NCBI GenBank assembly: GCA_900545315.1
Contig: UQYM01000034.1
Coordinates: forward strand, 1-32,075
DNA length: 32,075 nucleotides
Origin: an uncultured Alistipes sp.
GTDB lineage: Bacteria; Bacteroidota; Bacteroidia; Bacteroidales; Rikenellaceae
Direction of reading: 5' to 3'
Below, piece by piece: positions 1 to 7,575 of this stretch (position 1 is its first letter; each line of letters starts with the position of its first letter). The notes below the pieces were generated by a model. It worked only from the letters and a program-made list of their open reading frames with translations, was not told the DNA's origin and ran no database searches. Both the position numbers and the translations under genes were made by a program.

Positions 1-405
1 TTCGGGAAACGACTTGGCAGCCGCTGCCAACGAACCATACACAACACCGTTGGGCAGCTGGACCAATTTTTGCTCATCAGCGCAAAAGCCGTTAATAAAT
101 GTAATGTGATACATCTCACCCGGCAGTACTTCGGCCGAATGTACTGCTGAGAAAGCGGTCTCCTGTTCGGATGCAGCAAAAAGATAGTGCCACGGCTGAT
201 CGAACGTCTCACGTAACGAGGTATAGTGGTAACGGTCCCCATTCCCGGAGCCCTTTTTAGGGATACCCAAACGGTTCATCCGCTCCATCGCTGCGCGACG
301 GGAACGAGTCAACGGAGAGACCTCATCAATGCCAAGCAGTGTTTCGTGTGCCTGGAACAGCTCCGTCAATCTATTTTCAATCGAACGTTCCATGCTGCTA
401 CTCAT
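1..405 (-). CDS. sufD: SufD, Fe-S cluster assembly scaffold subunit (partial, N-terminal 135 residues)
   Basis: Only the N-terminal 135 codons are present; the gene runs off the left edge of the window. SufD is the paralogue of SufB and is known to form the SufBC2D complex, which assembles Fe-S clusters in the cytoplasm. The call rests on position (third gene of a sufB-sufC-sufD order) and on the SufD-like N-terminus: a helical segment with an SRRAAMERMNRLGIPK-like stretch followed by the start of the beta-rich core. Two in-frame ATGs are possible, at 405 and 393. The first overlaps the sufC stop by 8 bases (ATGAGTAG), which suggests translational coupling. No promoter is visible before it, so it is probably made from the sufB promoter. 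Confidence 0.9.
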   Translation of the reverse strand, partial: MSSSMERSIENRLTELFQAHETLLGIDEVSPLTRSRRAAMERMNRLGIPKKGSGNGDRYHYTSLRETFDQPWHYLFAASEQETAFSAVHSAEVLPGEMYHITFINGFCADEQKLVQLPNGVVYGSLAAAAKSFPE

Positions 406-1168
406 ATTGGTTGATCAACCAGTCGTAACCTTTTTCCTCCAGTTTGAGGGCAAGCTCCTTACCCGCCGAATAGATAATACGACCTTTATACAGCACATGC
501 ACCACATCGGGCACAATATAATCCAACAGACGCTGATAGTGTGTAATGACAATGGTAGCGTTATCGGGGCGTTTCAGTTTGGTCACCCCAGTGGCCACAA
601 TACGGAGCGCGTCAATATCCAAACCGCTATCCGTCTCATCGAGGATGGCCAGTTTCGGTTCGAGCATCGCCATCTGGAAGATCTCGTTCTTCTTCTTCTC
701 GCCACCCGAGAATCCGGCATTGACGGCCCGGTTGGTCAGTTTGCTATCGAGTTCGACGATAGCACTCTTTTCACGCATCAGCCGTAAGAACTCAGCTGCC
801 GACAGCGGTTCGAGCCCCTGATATTTACGCTTCTCATTCACCGCATAACGCAGAAAATTAGCCATGCTTACCCCCGGGATTTCGACCGGATACTGAAATC
901 CGAGAAACAACCCCATGCGGGCACGCTCCTCAATACTCTTGTCTAAAAGATTCTGGCCCTGGAACCATGCCTCACCTTGAGTCACCTCAAAGCGTTCATT
1001 ACCCGCCAGCACCGAAGCCAGCGTACTTTTACCCGAACCGTTCGGGCCCATGATGGCATGCACCTCACCAGCCTTGACATTCAGATTGATTCCCTTGAGG
1101 ATCTCCTTGCCATCCACACTGGCATGCAGATCCTTAATCTCCAACATATATTTCTCAGCCATTTTCAT
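398..1168 (-). CDS. sufC: SufC, Fe-S assembly ATPase
   Basis: Cytoplasmic ABC-type ATPase of the SufBCD scaffold; ATP hydrolysis by the SufC dimer is known to drive conformational change in SufB and SufD. All ABC motifs are visible: Walker A GPNGSGKST (41-49), a Q-loop near Gln92, the signature FSGGEKKK (153-160) typical of SufC, Walker B LAILDE (173-178) and an H-loop VITHY near 207-211. There is no membrane domain, as expected for SufC. At 256 residues it is of usual length. The listed start adds seven residues before MLEIKDLH, which is where family members normally begin (ATG at 1147), so 1147 may be the real start. It lies 56 bases after sufB and overlaps sufD. Confidence 0.97.
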   Translation of the reverse strand: MKMAEKYMLEIKDLHASVDGKEILKGINLNVKAGEVHAIMGPNGSGKSTLASVLAGNERFEVTQGEAWFQGQNLLDKSIEERARMGLFLGFQYPVEIPGVSMANFLRYAVNEKRKYQGLEPLSAAEFLRLMREKSAIVELDSKLTNRAVNAGFSGGEKKKNEIFQMAMLEPKLAILDETDSGLDIDALRIVATGVTKLKRPDNATIVITHYQRLLDYIVPDVVHVLYKGRIIYSAGKELALKLEEKGYDWLINQYE

Positions 1169-1204
1169 TGATTCTTTTTGTTTCGGTTTGTTCTACATGA
1201 CCTT

Positions 1205-1219
1205 GAGGGAGCCTCCCTC
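1205..1219. other. Short inverted repeat in the sufB-sufC gap
   Basis: GAGGGA and TCCCTC form a perfect 6-bp stem with a 3-base loop in the 56-base gap between sufB and sufC. There is no T-run after it on the minus strand, so it does not look like a terminator. It could act as an RNA processing or stability element that sets the ratio of SufB to SufC, but that is inference from position only. Confidence 0.4.
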
Positions 1220-1224
1220 CCAGT

Positions 1225-2673
1225 CTAACCTACACTACCCTCCAACGAGATCAAAAGCAACTTTTGCGCCTCAACCGCAAACTCCATCGGCAACTTGTTC
1301 AACACCTCTTTGGCATAACCGTTGACAATCAACCCAACGGCATCCTCCGTAGAGATTCCGCGCTGGTTGCAATAGAAGAGCTGATCTTCACCAATCTTGG
1401 AGGTGGTTGCCTCATGTTCAACTACCGCCGAACGGTTGTTCGATTCAATATAGGGGAAGGTATGGGCTCCGCACCGATCCCCAATCAGTAGGGAATCGCA
1501 CTGCGAATAGTTGCGAGCATTCTCCGCCTTGCGAGCCACCTTGACCAAACCGCGATAACTATTCTGGCTACGTCCAGCCGAAATACCTTTGCTGACAATC
1601 CGACTGCGGGTATTGCGACCCAAATGGATCATCTTCGTTCCGGTATCAGCCTGCTGGCAATTATTGGTCACAGCCACCGAATAGAACTCTCCGACCGAAT
1701 TATCTCCGGCCAAAATACAGCTCGGATACTTCCAGGTCAGGGCAGAACCGGTTTCGATCTGTGTCCATGACAACCGAGCATTTTCACCCTTGCAAATACC
1801 CCGTTTGGTCACAAAGTTGTAAATACCGCCTCGTCCCTCTTTATCGCCCGGATACCAGTTCTGAACGGTCGAATACTTCACCTCAGCATCCTTCATCACG
1901 ACAATCTCGACCACCGCAGCATGCAGCTGATTTTCGTCACGCATCGGAGCGGTACACCCCTCCATATAGCTGACATAGGCACCCTCATCGGCCACAATCA
2001 ACGTCCGCTCGAACTGTCCAGTTCCGGCTGCATTGATTCGGAAATAGGTCGAGAGTTCCATCGGGCAGTGAACCCCTTTGGGAATATAACAGAACGAACC
2101 GTCCGAAAAGACCGCTGCATTCAAAGCCGCAAAGAAGTTATCGGTACTGGGGACCACACTGCCCAGATATTTACGGACCAGGTCGGGATAATCACGAATC
2201 GCCTCCGACATGGAACAGAAGATGATTCCCTTCTCTGAAAGGGTCTCTTTGAAAGTGGTCTTAACCGAAATGGAGTCCATAACGGCGTCCACTGCCACCC
2301 CCGACATCATCATCTGCTCTTCGATGGGTACCCCCAATTTATCGAAGGTCTCTTTCAGTTTGGGATCGATTTCATCCAGGCTATTCAACTTTGGTTTAGC
2401 CTTTGGTGCCGCGTAATAGATAATATCGTCGAAATCAATCTCAGGCAAATCCAAGTGGGGCCAGCGCGGCATTGTCATCGTTTTCCAACGACGGTAGGCC
2501 TCCAGACGATAAGCCAACATCCACTCCGGCTCCCCTTTCTTCGCGGAGATCATCCTGACGATCTCTTCATTGAGCCCTTTGGGAATGGTATCCGTCTCCA
2601 CATCGGTCGTAAAACCGTATTTGTATTCGGAACCGGTCAGCTCCGTTAATATTTTATTATCCTGCTCTTCCAT
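1225..2673 (-). CDS. sufB: SufB, Fe-S cluster assembly scaffold protein
   Basis: Core scaffold subunit on which Fe-S clusters are built in the SufBC2D complex. The 482-residue length is normal. The C-terminal half holds the hallmark SufB stretch, with Cys392 (QCDS) and Cys401 (DRCGAHTFPY), followed by the highly conserved EHEATTSKIGEDQLFYC region and the VEAQKLL...SLEGSVG end. The first gene of the suf operon, it is preceded by a good promoter at 2762-2793 and a leader of about 83 bases. No SufS, SufU or SufE gene is visible to the right; they may lie beyond sufD. Confidence 0.97.
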   Translation of the reverse strand: MEEQDNKILTELTGSEYKYGFTTDVETDTIPKGLNEEIVRMISAKKGEPEWMLAYRLEAYRRWKTMTMPRWPHLDLPEIDFDDIIYYAAPKAKPKLNSLDEIDPKLKETFDKLGVPIEEQMMMSGVAVDAVMDSISVKTTFKETLSEKGIIFCSMSEAIRDYPDLVRKYLGSVVPSTDNFFAALNAAVFSDGSFCYIPKGVHCPMELSTYFRINAAGTGQFERTLIVADEGAYVSYMEGCTAPMRDENQLHAAVVEIVVMKDAEVKYSTVQNWYPGDKEGRGGIYNFVTKRGICKGENARLSWTQIETGSALTWKYPSCILAGDNSVGEFYSVAVTNNCQQADTGTKMIHLGRNTRSRIVSKGISAGRSQNSYRGLVKVARKAENARNYSQCDSLLIGDRCGAHTFPYIESNNRSAVVEHEATTSKIGEDQLFYCNQRGISTEDAVGLIVNGYAKEVLNKLPMEFAVEAQKLLLISLEGSVG

Positions 2674-2761
2674 AGGTTAGGGTAATGGGACAACTGGAAC
2701 CCTCCACTATCAAACTTGACAATCAGCGATGCGTTCCTTTTTCATCCAATTCTACAATTCG

Positions 2762-2793
2762 CAAAAATAATCCATCCCCCGCTATCCTGCAAA
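2762..2793 (-). promoter_or_regulatory. Promoter of the suf operon
   Basis: On the minus strand, TTTG (2793-2790), a 20-base spacer and TATTTTTG (2769-2762) match the -33/-7 pattern (TTTG and TAnnTTTG) known for the primary sigma factor of Bacteroides. Transcription should begin near 2756, about 83 bases before the sufB ATG. No operator-like repeat stands out beside it. Confidence 0.75.
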
Positions 2794-2802
2794 ATTTTGT
2801 CC

Positions 2803-2840
2803 AAAATAAAAAAGAGCGCCATTTCTGACGCTCTTTTATT
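2803..2840 (-). terminator. Terminator after the gyrA-linked TPR gene
   Basis: AAAAGAGCG (2810-2818) pairs with CGCTCTTTT (2829-2837) around a 10-base loop. Reading on the minus strand, the stem is followed by a T-rich run (TTTTTTATTTT). It lies just beyond the stop of the TPR gene and just upstream of the suf promoter, so it insulates the two units. Confidence 0.85.
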
Positions 2841-2857
2841 AACAATACTCATTAAAA

Positions 2858-4171
2858 CTACTGCTGCATAGACTCCAGCAACTCGTTATAATGTTTGTAT
2901 TTCTCCATATACTGGGCATTTTCGTCCCGGAAACGGAAGTAGAGGTTTTTCAACAACTCAACTGTCGTCACATCGTCCGGCTGCAACTCGTGAGCTTTCT
3001 CAAGCGGCTCCAGTGCTTCTGCATACATTGCGTTCACAGCAGCCTCTTCAGCTTTGAGAGCATCTGAACTTGTAAACATTTTGTCATTCAATGCATTATT
3101 GGCTTCATCACCACGTTTAATCAGCATCAAACCAATGTTGTAATTTGTTGCGAAGTCATCCGGTGCCAAACTCAGCGCTTTTTTGAAAGCTTCGATCGAT
3201 TTATCAGGCTGACCTAACTTATCGTATACGCGACCCAATCCTGCATACAATTCCGGATTGTTCGGATCATTCTGAATGGCTTCCTGAACCAATGGAATGA
3301 TTTCATTAGGATCTTCACCTGTCGTAGCGTAAACAGACATCAACCCTTCAACCAATTTGGTGTTCATCGGATAGGCTTTAATACCATCCATCAGGGTCTG
3401 CTTTGCCTCGGCATTCTTACCATCACCAGCATAGCACAAATTCAGATAATAATAGGTATCACCACCTTTAGCCAAACCATCTTTCAACGCTGCCGAAAGA
3501 TACTTCTCACCATTGGTGTAATCTTTCAAAATCGCGTAAATCAAACCGGCATTGAATGAACTGGTCGTATCAGCCTTGGTGATCACACCCTTCTGCAACA
3601 GATTATACGCACTGGAGAAATTTTTGGCAGCCTCGCCTAAATTCTGTTGTGTAAAATTGTTGTCTGCAATCTGCTTGTACCAATTGTACACATTGGTCAA
3701 CCCTTCCTGTACTTTTTTCAAAGTAGAAGCATTGTCCTTATCCAATTCATAAGCCTTCATGTAGGCAGCTTCAGCCTTCTCCAATCCATTTGGATTGATT
3801 GTCTTCTTCTCTTTCCAGAAAGAGACCATACCATTGGTCAAATATACGTCGACATAATCATACGATGCCTTTGTCACCGGAACGCCGTTGATGGTATCAG
3901 CAGACTGCTCATTTTTGCCCATCAAATAAATCATGTCGATCTCACTCAAACCACGATACAACGAGGCAATCGGAGCAATCGCTGCATTATAATTGGCATC
4001 ACCCAAAGTAATCCAAGTGCCTGCTTTAGTATTTTTTTTGGGATCTTGGGTAGCCGCTTCGGCTTTGCTGACTTTCTGCATCAAATTGGACTCATTCACA
4101 CCGGACTGGCCGAATGCAGTACCGGCTGCGCCCACCATGGCAATGGAAGCCAATACCAATAATCGTTTCAT
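2858..4171 (-). CDS. Exported tetratricopeptide repeat protein
   Basis: A 437-residue protein with a typical signal peptide (MKRLLVLASIAMVGAAGTAFG, cleavage probably before QSG), so it is exported, probably to the periplasm. Most of the mature chain is TPR-like helical repeats; the clearest are the stretches with NPELYAGLGRVYDKLGQPDKSIEAFKKAL and ATNYNIGLMLIKRGDEANNAL character around residues 300-360. TPRs bind other proteins, so a scaffold role is likely, but the partner is unknown. It begins 68 bases after gyrA on the same strand. I see no consensus promoter in that gap, so it may be made partly from the gyrA transcript. Confidence 0.85.
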   Translation of the reverse strand: MKRLLVLASIAMVGAAGTAFGQSGVNESNLMQKVSKAEAATQDPKKNTKAGTWITLGDANYNAAIAPIASLYRGLSEIDMIYLMGKNEQSADTINGVPVTKASYDYVDVYLTNGMVSFWKEKKTINPNGLEKAEAAYMKAYELDKDNASTLKKVQEGLTNVYNWYKQIADNNFTQQNLGEAAKNFSSAYNLLQKGVITKADTTSSFNAGLIYAILKDYTNGEKYLSAALKDGLAKGGDTYYYLNLCYAGDGKNAEAKQTLMDGIKAYPMNTKLVEGLMSVYATTGEDPNEIIPLVQEAIQNDPNNPELYAGLGRVYDKLGQPDKSIEAFKKALSLAPDDFATNYNIGLMLIKRGDEANNALNDKMFTSSDALKAEEAAVNAMYAEALEPLEKAHELQPDDVTTVELLKNLYFRFRDENAQYMEKYKHYNELLESMQQ

Positions 4172-4239
4172 AATCGTAAGTATTAATCGGTTTAACCTGT
4201 TTCTTTTGTTTGAGTTATTTTATTCGTTCGCAAACAAGA

Positions 4240-6795
4240 CTAAATCTCATTGTCTGATGTAGTTGTCGGATCCGTCGTGCCTGCCTCAGTATTTGCAGGA
4301 GCTACGTCGTCAGCATTCTGTGCAACAATCGGCTCATCCTCTTCATCACTCTTCGGCACTGGAATTACCGAAGCGATGGAATCGCCCTCACGCAAATTAA
4401 TGACTCGGACTCCCTGTGTCGCACGTCCCGACACACGGATATCGCTCACCGGAATACGAATGGTCAATCCTGAACGGTTGATAATCATCAGGTCATTATC
4501 ATCCGTTACCGATTTTATCGCGATCAATTTACCGGTTTTCTCGGTAATCTGCAAAGTCTTGACACCTTTACCACCGCGATTGGTGATGCGGTAATCGTCC
4601 AGATCGGTCCGTTTGCCATAACCGTTCTCCGAAACAACCAGGATATCCTCTTTGCTGTCGGGCTCAACGCAAACCATACCGATCACTTCATCACCCTCCT
4701 CGATCGTAATACCCTTCACACCGGCTCCGGTACGACCAATCGGACGAACAGCCTGCTCATTGAACCGAATCGCTTTACCCTCCTTGGCAGCGATCAATAC
4801 CTCACTATTACCCGTGGTCAATTTCGCCTCGATCAGCTGGTCTCCTTCGCGAATCGTAATAGCATTCACACCGTTCTGACGCGGACGAGAGTATGCCTCC
4901 AAACGGGTCTTCTTCACAACACCCTCTTTGGTACACATGATAATGTAGTTATTATCGACATACTCCTTGTCGTTCAGACGACGTACATTGATGTAGGCCC
5001 GGATCTTATCGTCCGGCTCGATCTGAATCACATTCTGCAGTGCACGACCCTTCGAAGAACGCGATCCTTCAGGAATCGCATAAACCTTGAGCCAATAGCA
5101 ACGTCCCTTCTCGGTAAAGAAGAGCATCGTATTGTGCATGGTCGTTACATAGATATGCTCAATAAAGTCCTCATCGCGCGTAGCGCTGCCCTTCATGCCG
5201 ACACCACCGCGGTTCTGGGTCCGATATTCCGTCAGCGGAGTCCGTTTGATGTAGCCCATGTGCGAAATGGTGATCACCATCTCATCATCGGCGTAGAAAT
5301 CCTCCGGATTGAACTCCTCGGCACTCATCACCAGTTCGGTACGACGCTCATCGCCATACTTGTCACGCAATTCGATCAATTCATCCTTGACAATCTTCAT
5401 CTGCAAGGCGTAGCTGCCCAAGACCTCTTTGAAATACTCGATCTGTTTGCACAGTTCGTCGTATTCTGCTTTGAGCTTGTCGCGCTCCAGACCGGTCAAT
5501 ACACGCAGACGCATATCAATGATCGCAGAGGCCTGTACTTCAGACAACGAGAAGCGTTCCATCAACCCAGCCTTAGCCTCATCCGGCGTTTTGGCCGAGC
5601 GGATAATCCGAATCACCTCATCAATATTATCGACCGCAATGAGCAATCCTTCCAGGATATGTGCCCGTTTTTCGGCCTGCTCCAGATCGTACTTCACACG
5701 GCGTACCACCACATCGTGACGGTGCTCTACGAAGTGCTTGATCATATCCTTGAGCGTCAACAGGGTCGGACGGCCATCCACCAAAGCGATATTGTTAACC
5801 GGGAAGGAGGCCTGCAGCTGCGTGTATTTAAACAGATTGTTCAACACGACACTGGCCACCGCATCGGTTTTGAGAATGATAACGATACGCATACCGCTGC
5901 GGTCACTCTCATCATTGATATAGGCAATCCCTTCAAGTTTTTTATCGTTAATCAGGTCGGCGATCTTTTTGATCATCTCGGCCTTGTTAACCATATACGG
6001 GATTTCGGTCACCACGATGCATTCCCGACCGGTCGAGGTATGTTCGATCTCGGTTTTCGAACGCATGATAATACGGCCACGTCCGGTCTCATAGGCTTCG
6101 CGAACCCCTTCATAACCGTAAATAATGCCACCTGTCGGGAAATCCGGAGCCTTGACATAGTGCAACAGTTCTGAAATCTCGATGCCGGGATTATCGATAT
6201 AAGCACAGCAGGCGTTGAGTACCTCGGTCAAGTTGTGGGGCGGCATGTTGGTTGCCATACCGACCGCAATACCGGATGAACCGTTGACCATCAACAGAGG
6301 CACCTTGGTCGGCAAGACCACCGGCTCCTTGAGGGTCTCATCGAAGTTCGGACGAAAATCGACCGTATTTTTATCGATATCGGCCATCACCTCGTCAGCA
6401 ATTTTCATCATGCGGGCCTCGGTATAACGCATGGCCGCCGGAGAATCACCGTCAACTGAACCGAAGTTACCCTGGCCATCAACCAGCGGATAACGGAGGC
6501 TCCACTCCTGCGCCATACGGACCATGGCGTCATACACAGACGAGTCACCGTGCGGGTGGAACTTACCGAGCACGTCACCGACAATACGGGCCGATTTACG
6601 GTAAGGCTTATCGGAGGTCAGATTCAGTTCGCTGCTCATATCGTACAGGATACGACGGTGAACGGGTTTCAGTCCATCGCGTACATCAGGCAAGGCACGA
6701 GCAACGATCACCGACATCGAATAATCGATGTAGGCGGTCTTCATCTCCTCCTCTATGTTAATTTGGATAATTTTTTCTCCTGTCTCTTCAGTCAT
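4240..6795 (-). CDS. gyrA: DNA gyrase subunit A
   Basis: Breakage-reunion subunit of gyrase, which introduces negative supercoils with GyrB. At 851 residues it is of normal size. Catalytic Tyr124 lies in AAMRYTEAR. The quinolone-determining region reads HPHGDSSVYD, with Ser85 and Asp89 at the positions equivalent to E. coli Ser83 and Asp87, so the common resistance changes are absent. The C-terminal beta-pinwheel includes QNRGGVGMKG, matching the GyrA-box pattern QxRGGxG that distinguishes GyrA from ParC. The last 40 or so residues form an acidic, Thr/Asn-rich tail. A promoter lies close upstream at 6819-6849, giving a leader of only about 17 bases. Confidence 0.98.
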   Translation of the reverse strand: MTEETGEKIIQINIEEEMKTAYIDYSMSVIVARALPDVRDGLKPVHRRILYDMSSELNLTSDKPYRKSARIVGDVLGKFHPHGDSSVYDAMVRMAQEWSLRYPLVDGQGNFGSVDGDSPAAMRYTEARMMKIADEVMADIDKNTVDFRPNFDETLKEPVVLPTKVPLLMVNGSSGIAVGMATNMPPHNLTEVLNACCAYIDNPGIEISELLHYVKAPDFPTGGIIYGYEGVREAYETGRGRIIMRSKTEIEHTSTGRECIVVTEIPYMVNKAEMIKKIADLINDKKLEGIAYINDESDRSGMRIVIILKTDAVASVVLNNLFKYTQLQASFPVNNIALVDGRPTLLTLKDMIKHFVEHRHDVVVRRVKYDLEQAEKRAHILEGLLIAVDNIDEVIRIIRSAKTPDEAKAGLMERFSLSEVQASAIIDMRLRVLTGLERDKLKAEYDELCKQIEYFKEVLGSYALQMKIVKDELIELRDKYGDERRTELVMSAEEFNPEDFYADDEMVITISHMGYIKRTPLTEYRTQNRGGVGMKGSATRDEDFIEHIYVTTMHNTMLFFTEKGRCYWLKVYAIPEGSRSSKGRALQNVIQIEPDDKIRAYINVRRLNDKEYVDNNYIIMCTKEGVVKKTRLEAYSRPRQNGVNAITIREGDQLIEAKLTTGNSEVLIAAKEGKAIRFNEQAVRPIGRTGAGVKGITIEEGDEVIGMVCVEPDSKEDILVVSENGYGKRTDLDDYRITNRGGKGVKTLQITEKTGKLIAIKSVTDDNDLMIINRSGLTIRIPVSDIRVSGRATQGVRVINLREGDSIASVIPVPKSDEEDEPIVAQNADDVAPANTEAGTTDPTTTSDNEI

Positions 6796-6818
6796 AGCTT
6801 TACATTCATATAACTTTG

Positions 6819-6849
6819 TAAAGGTACTTCTTTTTTACCGAACCACAAA
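6819..6849 (-). promoter_or_regulatory. Promoter of gyrA
   Basis: Minus strand: TTTG (6849-6846), 19-base spacer, TACCTTTA (6826-6819). This fits the Bacteroides-type TTTG/TAnnTTTG pattern except for the last base of the -7 box. The start of transcription would be near 6812, leaving a very short leader before the ATG at 6795. Confidence 0.65.
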
Positions 6850-7575
6850 ATATGAGCCTTTAAAATCCGATTTAGAGGCATTTTTTACTTTATGCCTATT
6901 TTCAAAAAGAGTCTTTACAAATTTCAAGTCCTAAATCGGGCTAAAAAAGGGCAAAAAATGAATGTTATTTAGGATGATTCGAGTTTACGAGCAAAAAAAT
7001 CGCTACCTTTATATATAATACAACGTTGACCCCAAGCAAAGGTTACGGTTCGCGATCTGCAAATTTCCACTTTGCATGCTGAAGAATCACACAAACCTTA
7101 AGTGAAAGGATTTGGAGACTAGCCCATCCTTTCTGGCTCTAAGATACCCCATAAAAGGAGATGTCACATAAAAACAGATATTGACAATTAAGGAAGTCCT
7201 GGCAGCGTAAAACCGAAAAGCGACAAGGCTTCGGCAACACAAAAAAGAAGAAGCAAAACGATAGAGAATAAGGACGAGGACAACAAGACAAGAGGCAAAG
7301 ATCTCACTTCAAACTATCAAAGAAGAGTGAATACACATCAGGGCAAATGATTGGGCTAACGCCCATAAGGCCTGCTTCTTCTGCACTGCATACTGCAAGG
7401 CTCAAGGGCAGAAACCATGCGGCCGACACAACACACTTGGACATATACCTCACCACAACATCTTTTTCGTATCTGCTGTAAATGTGCTCGAGCGGTTCAC
7501 AATCGGGCGCCGTTTCCAATAACCAATAAAGAGACTCTTATTTTACTTAATCAATACAACCTATTGGTGGCAAGC
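6850..7575. other. Gene-free region between gyrA and the nuclease gene
   Basis: About 725 bases, A-rich, with no convincing reading frame on either strand. A -7-like box TACCTTTA (7004-7011, plus strand) has no good -33 partner. Just after it come short complementary arms that could fold as RNA (listed separately). From 7150 to 7330 the plus strand is purine-rich and unstructured. Two frames that reach into the right part (7304-7519 minus and the 7417 extension of the nuclease gene) do not read like protein. Confidence 0.5.
7018..7135 (+). ncRNA. Possible structured RNA or leader element (weak)
   Basis: Three sets of complementary arms are visible: AAGGTT (7039-7044) with AACCTT (7094-7099), enclosing TGCAAA (7058-7063) with TTTGCA (7071-7076), followed by AAAGGAT (7105-7111) with ATCCTTT (7126-7132). 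A second, competing pairing TAGCC/GGCT overlaps the last hairpin. The set lies just after a -7-like box. It matches no RNA family I recognise: it lacks tmRNA, RNase P or common riboswitch signatures. Arms this short can arise by chance in AT-rich DNA, so confidence is low. Confidence 0.2.

Noticed and set aside
5134..6174. A 346-codon open frame on the plus strand
   Set aside because: It lies wholly opposite gyrA and is a shadow of its codon use; the translation has no protein-like motifs.
6811..6818. TAACTTTG on the plus strand as a promoter -7 box
   Set aside because: No TTTG-like box at the right distance, and it would fire away from any nearby gene start.
7191..7240. GGAAGTCCTGGC looked like the start of an RNase P RNA
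   Set aside because: The remaining conserved RNase P elements are absent around it.
7379..7391. A 13-base word TCTGCACTGCATA shared with position about 12460
   Set aside because: Several 13-base matches are expected by chance in 32 kb; the flanks do not align, so it is not a dispersed repeat.
7304..7519. A 71-codon minus-strand frame upstream of the nuclease gene
   Set aside because: No family resemblance, no promoter, and composition like the surrounding intergenic DNA.
7417..7575. N-terminal extension of the nuclease gene from ATG 7417
   Set aside because: The extra 53 residues do not read like protein and would bury the signal peptide about 100 residues from the N-terminus.
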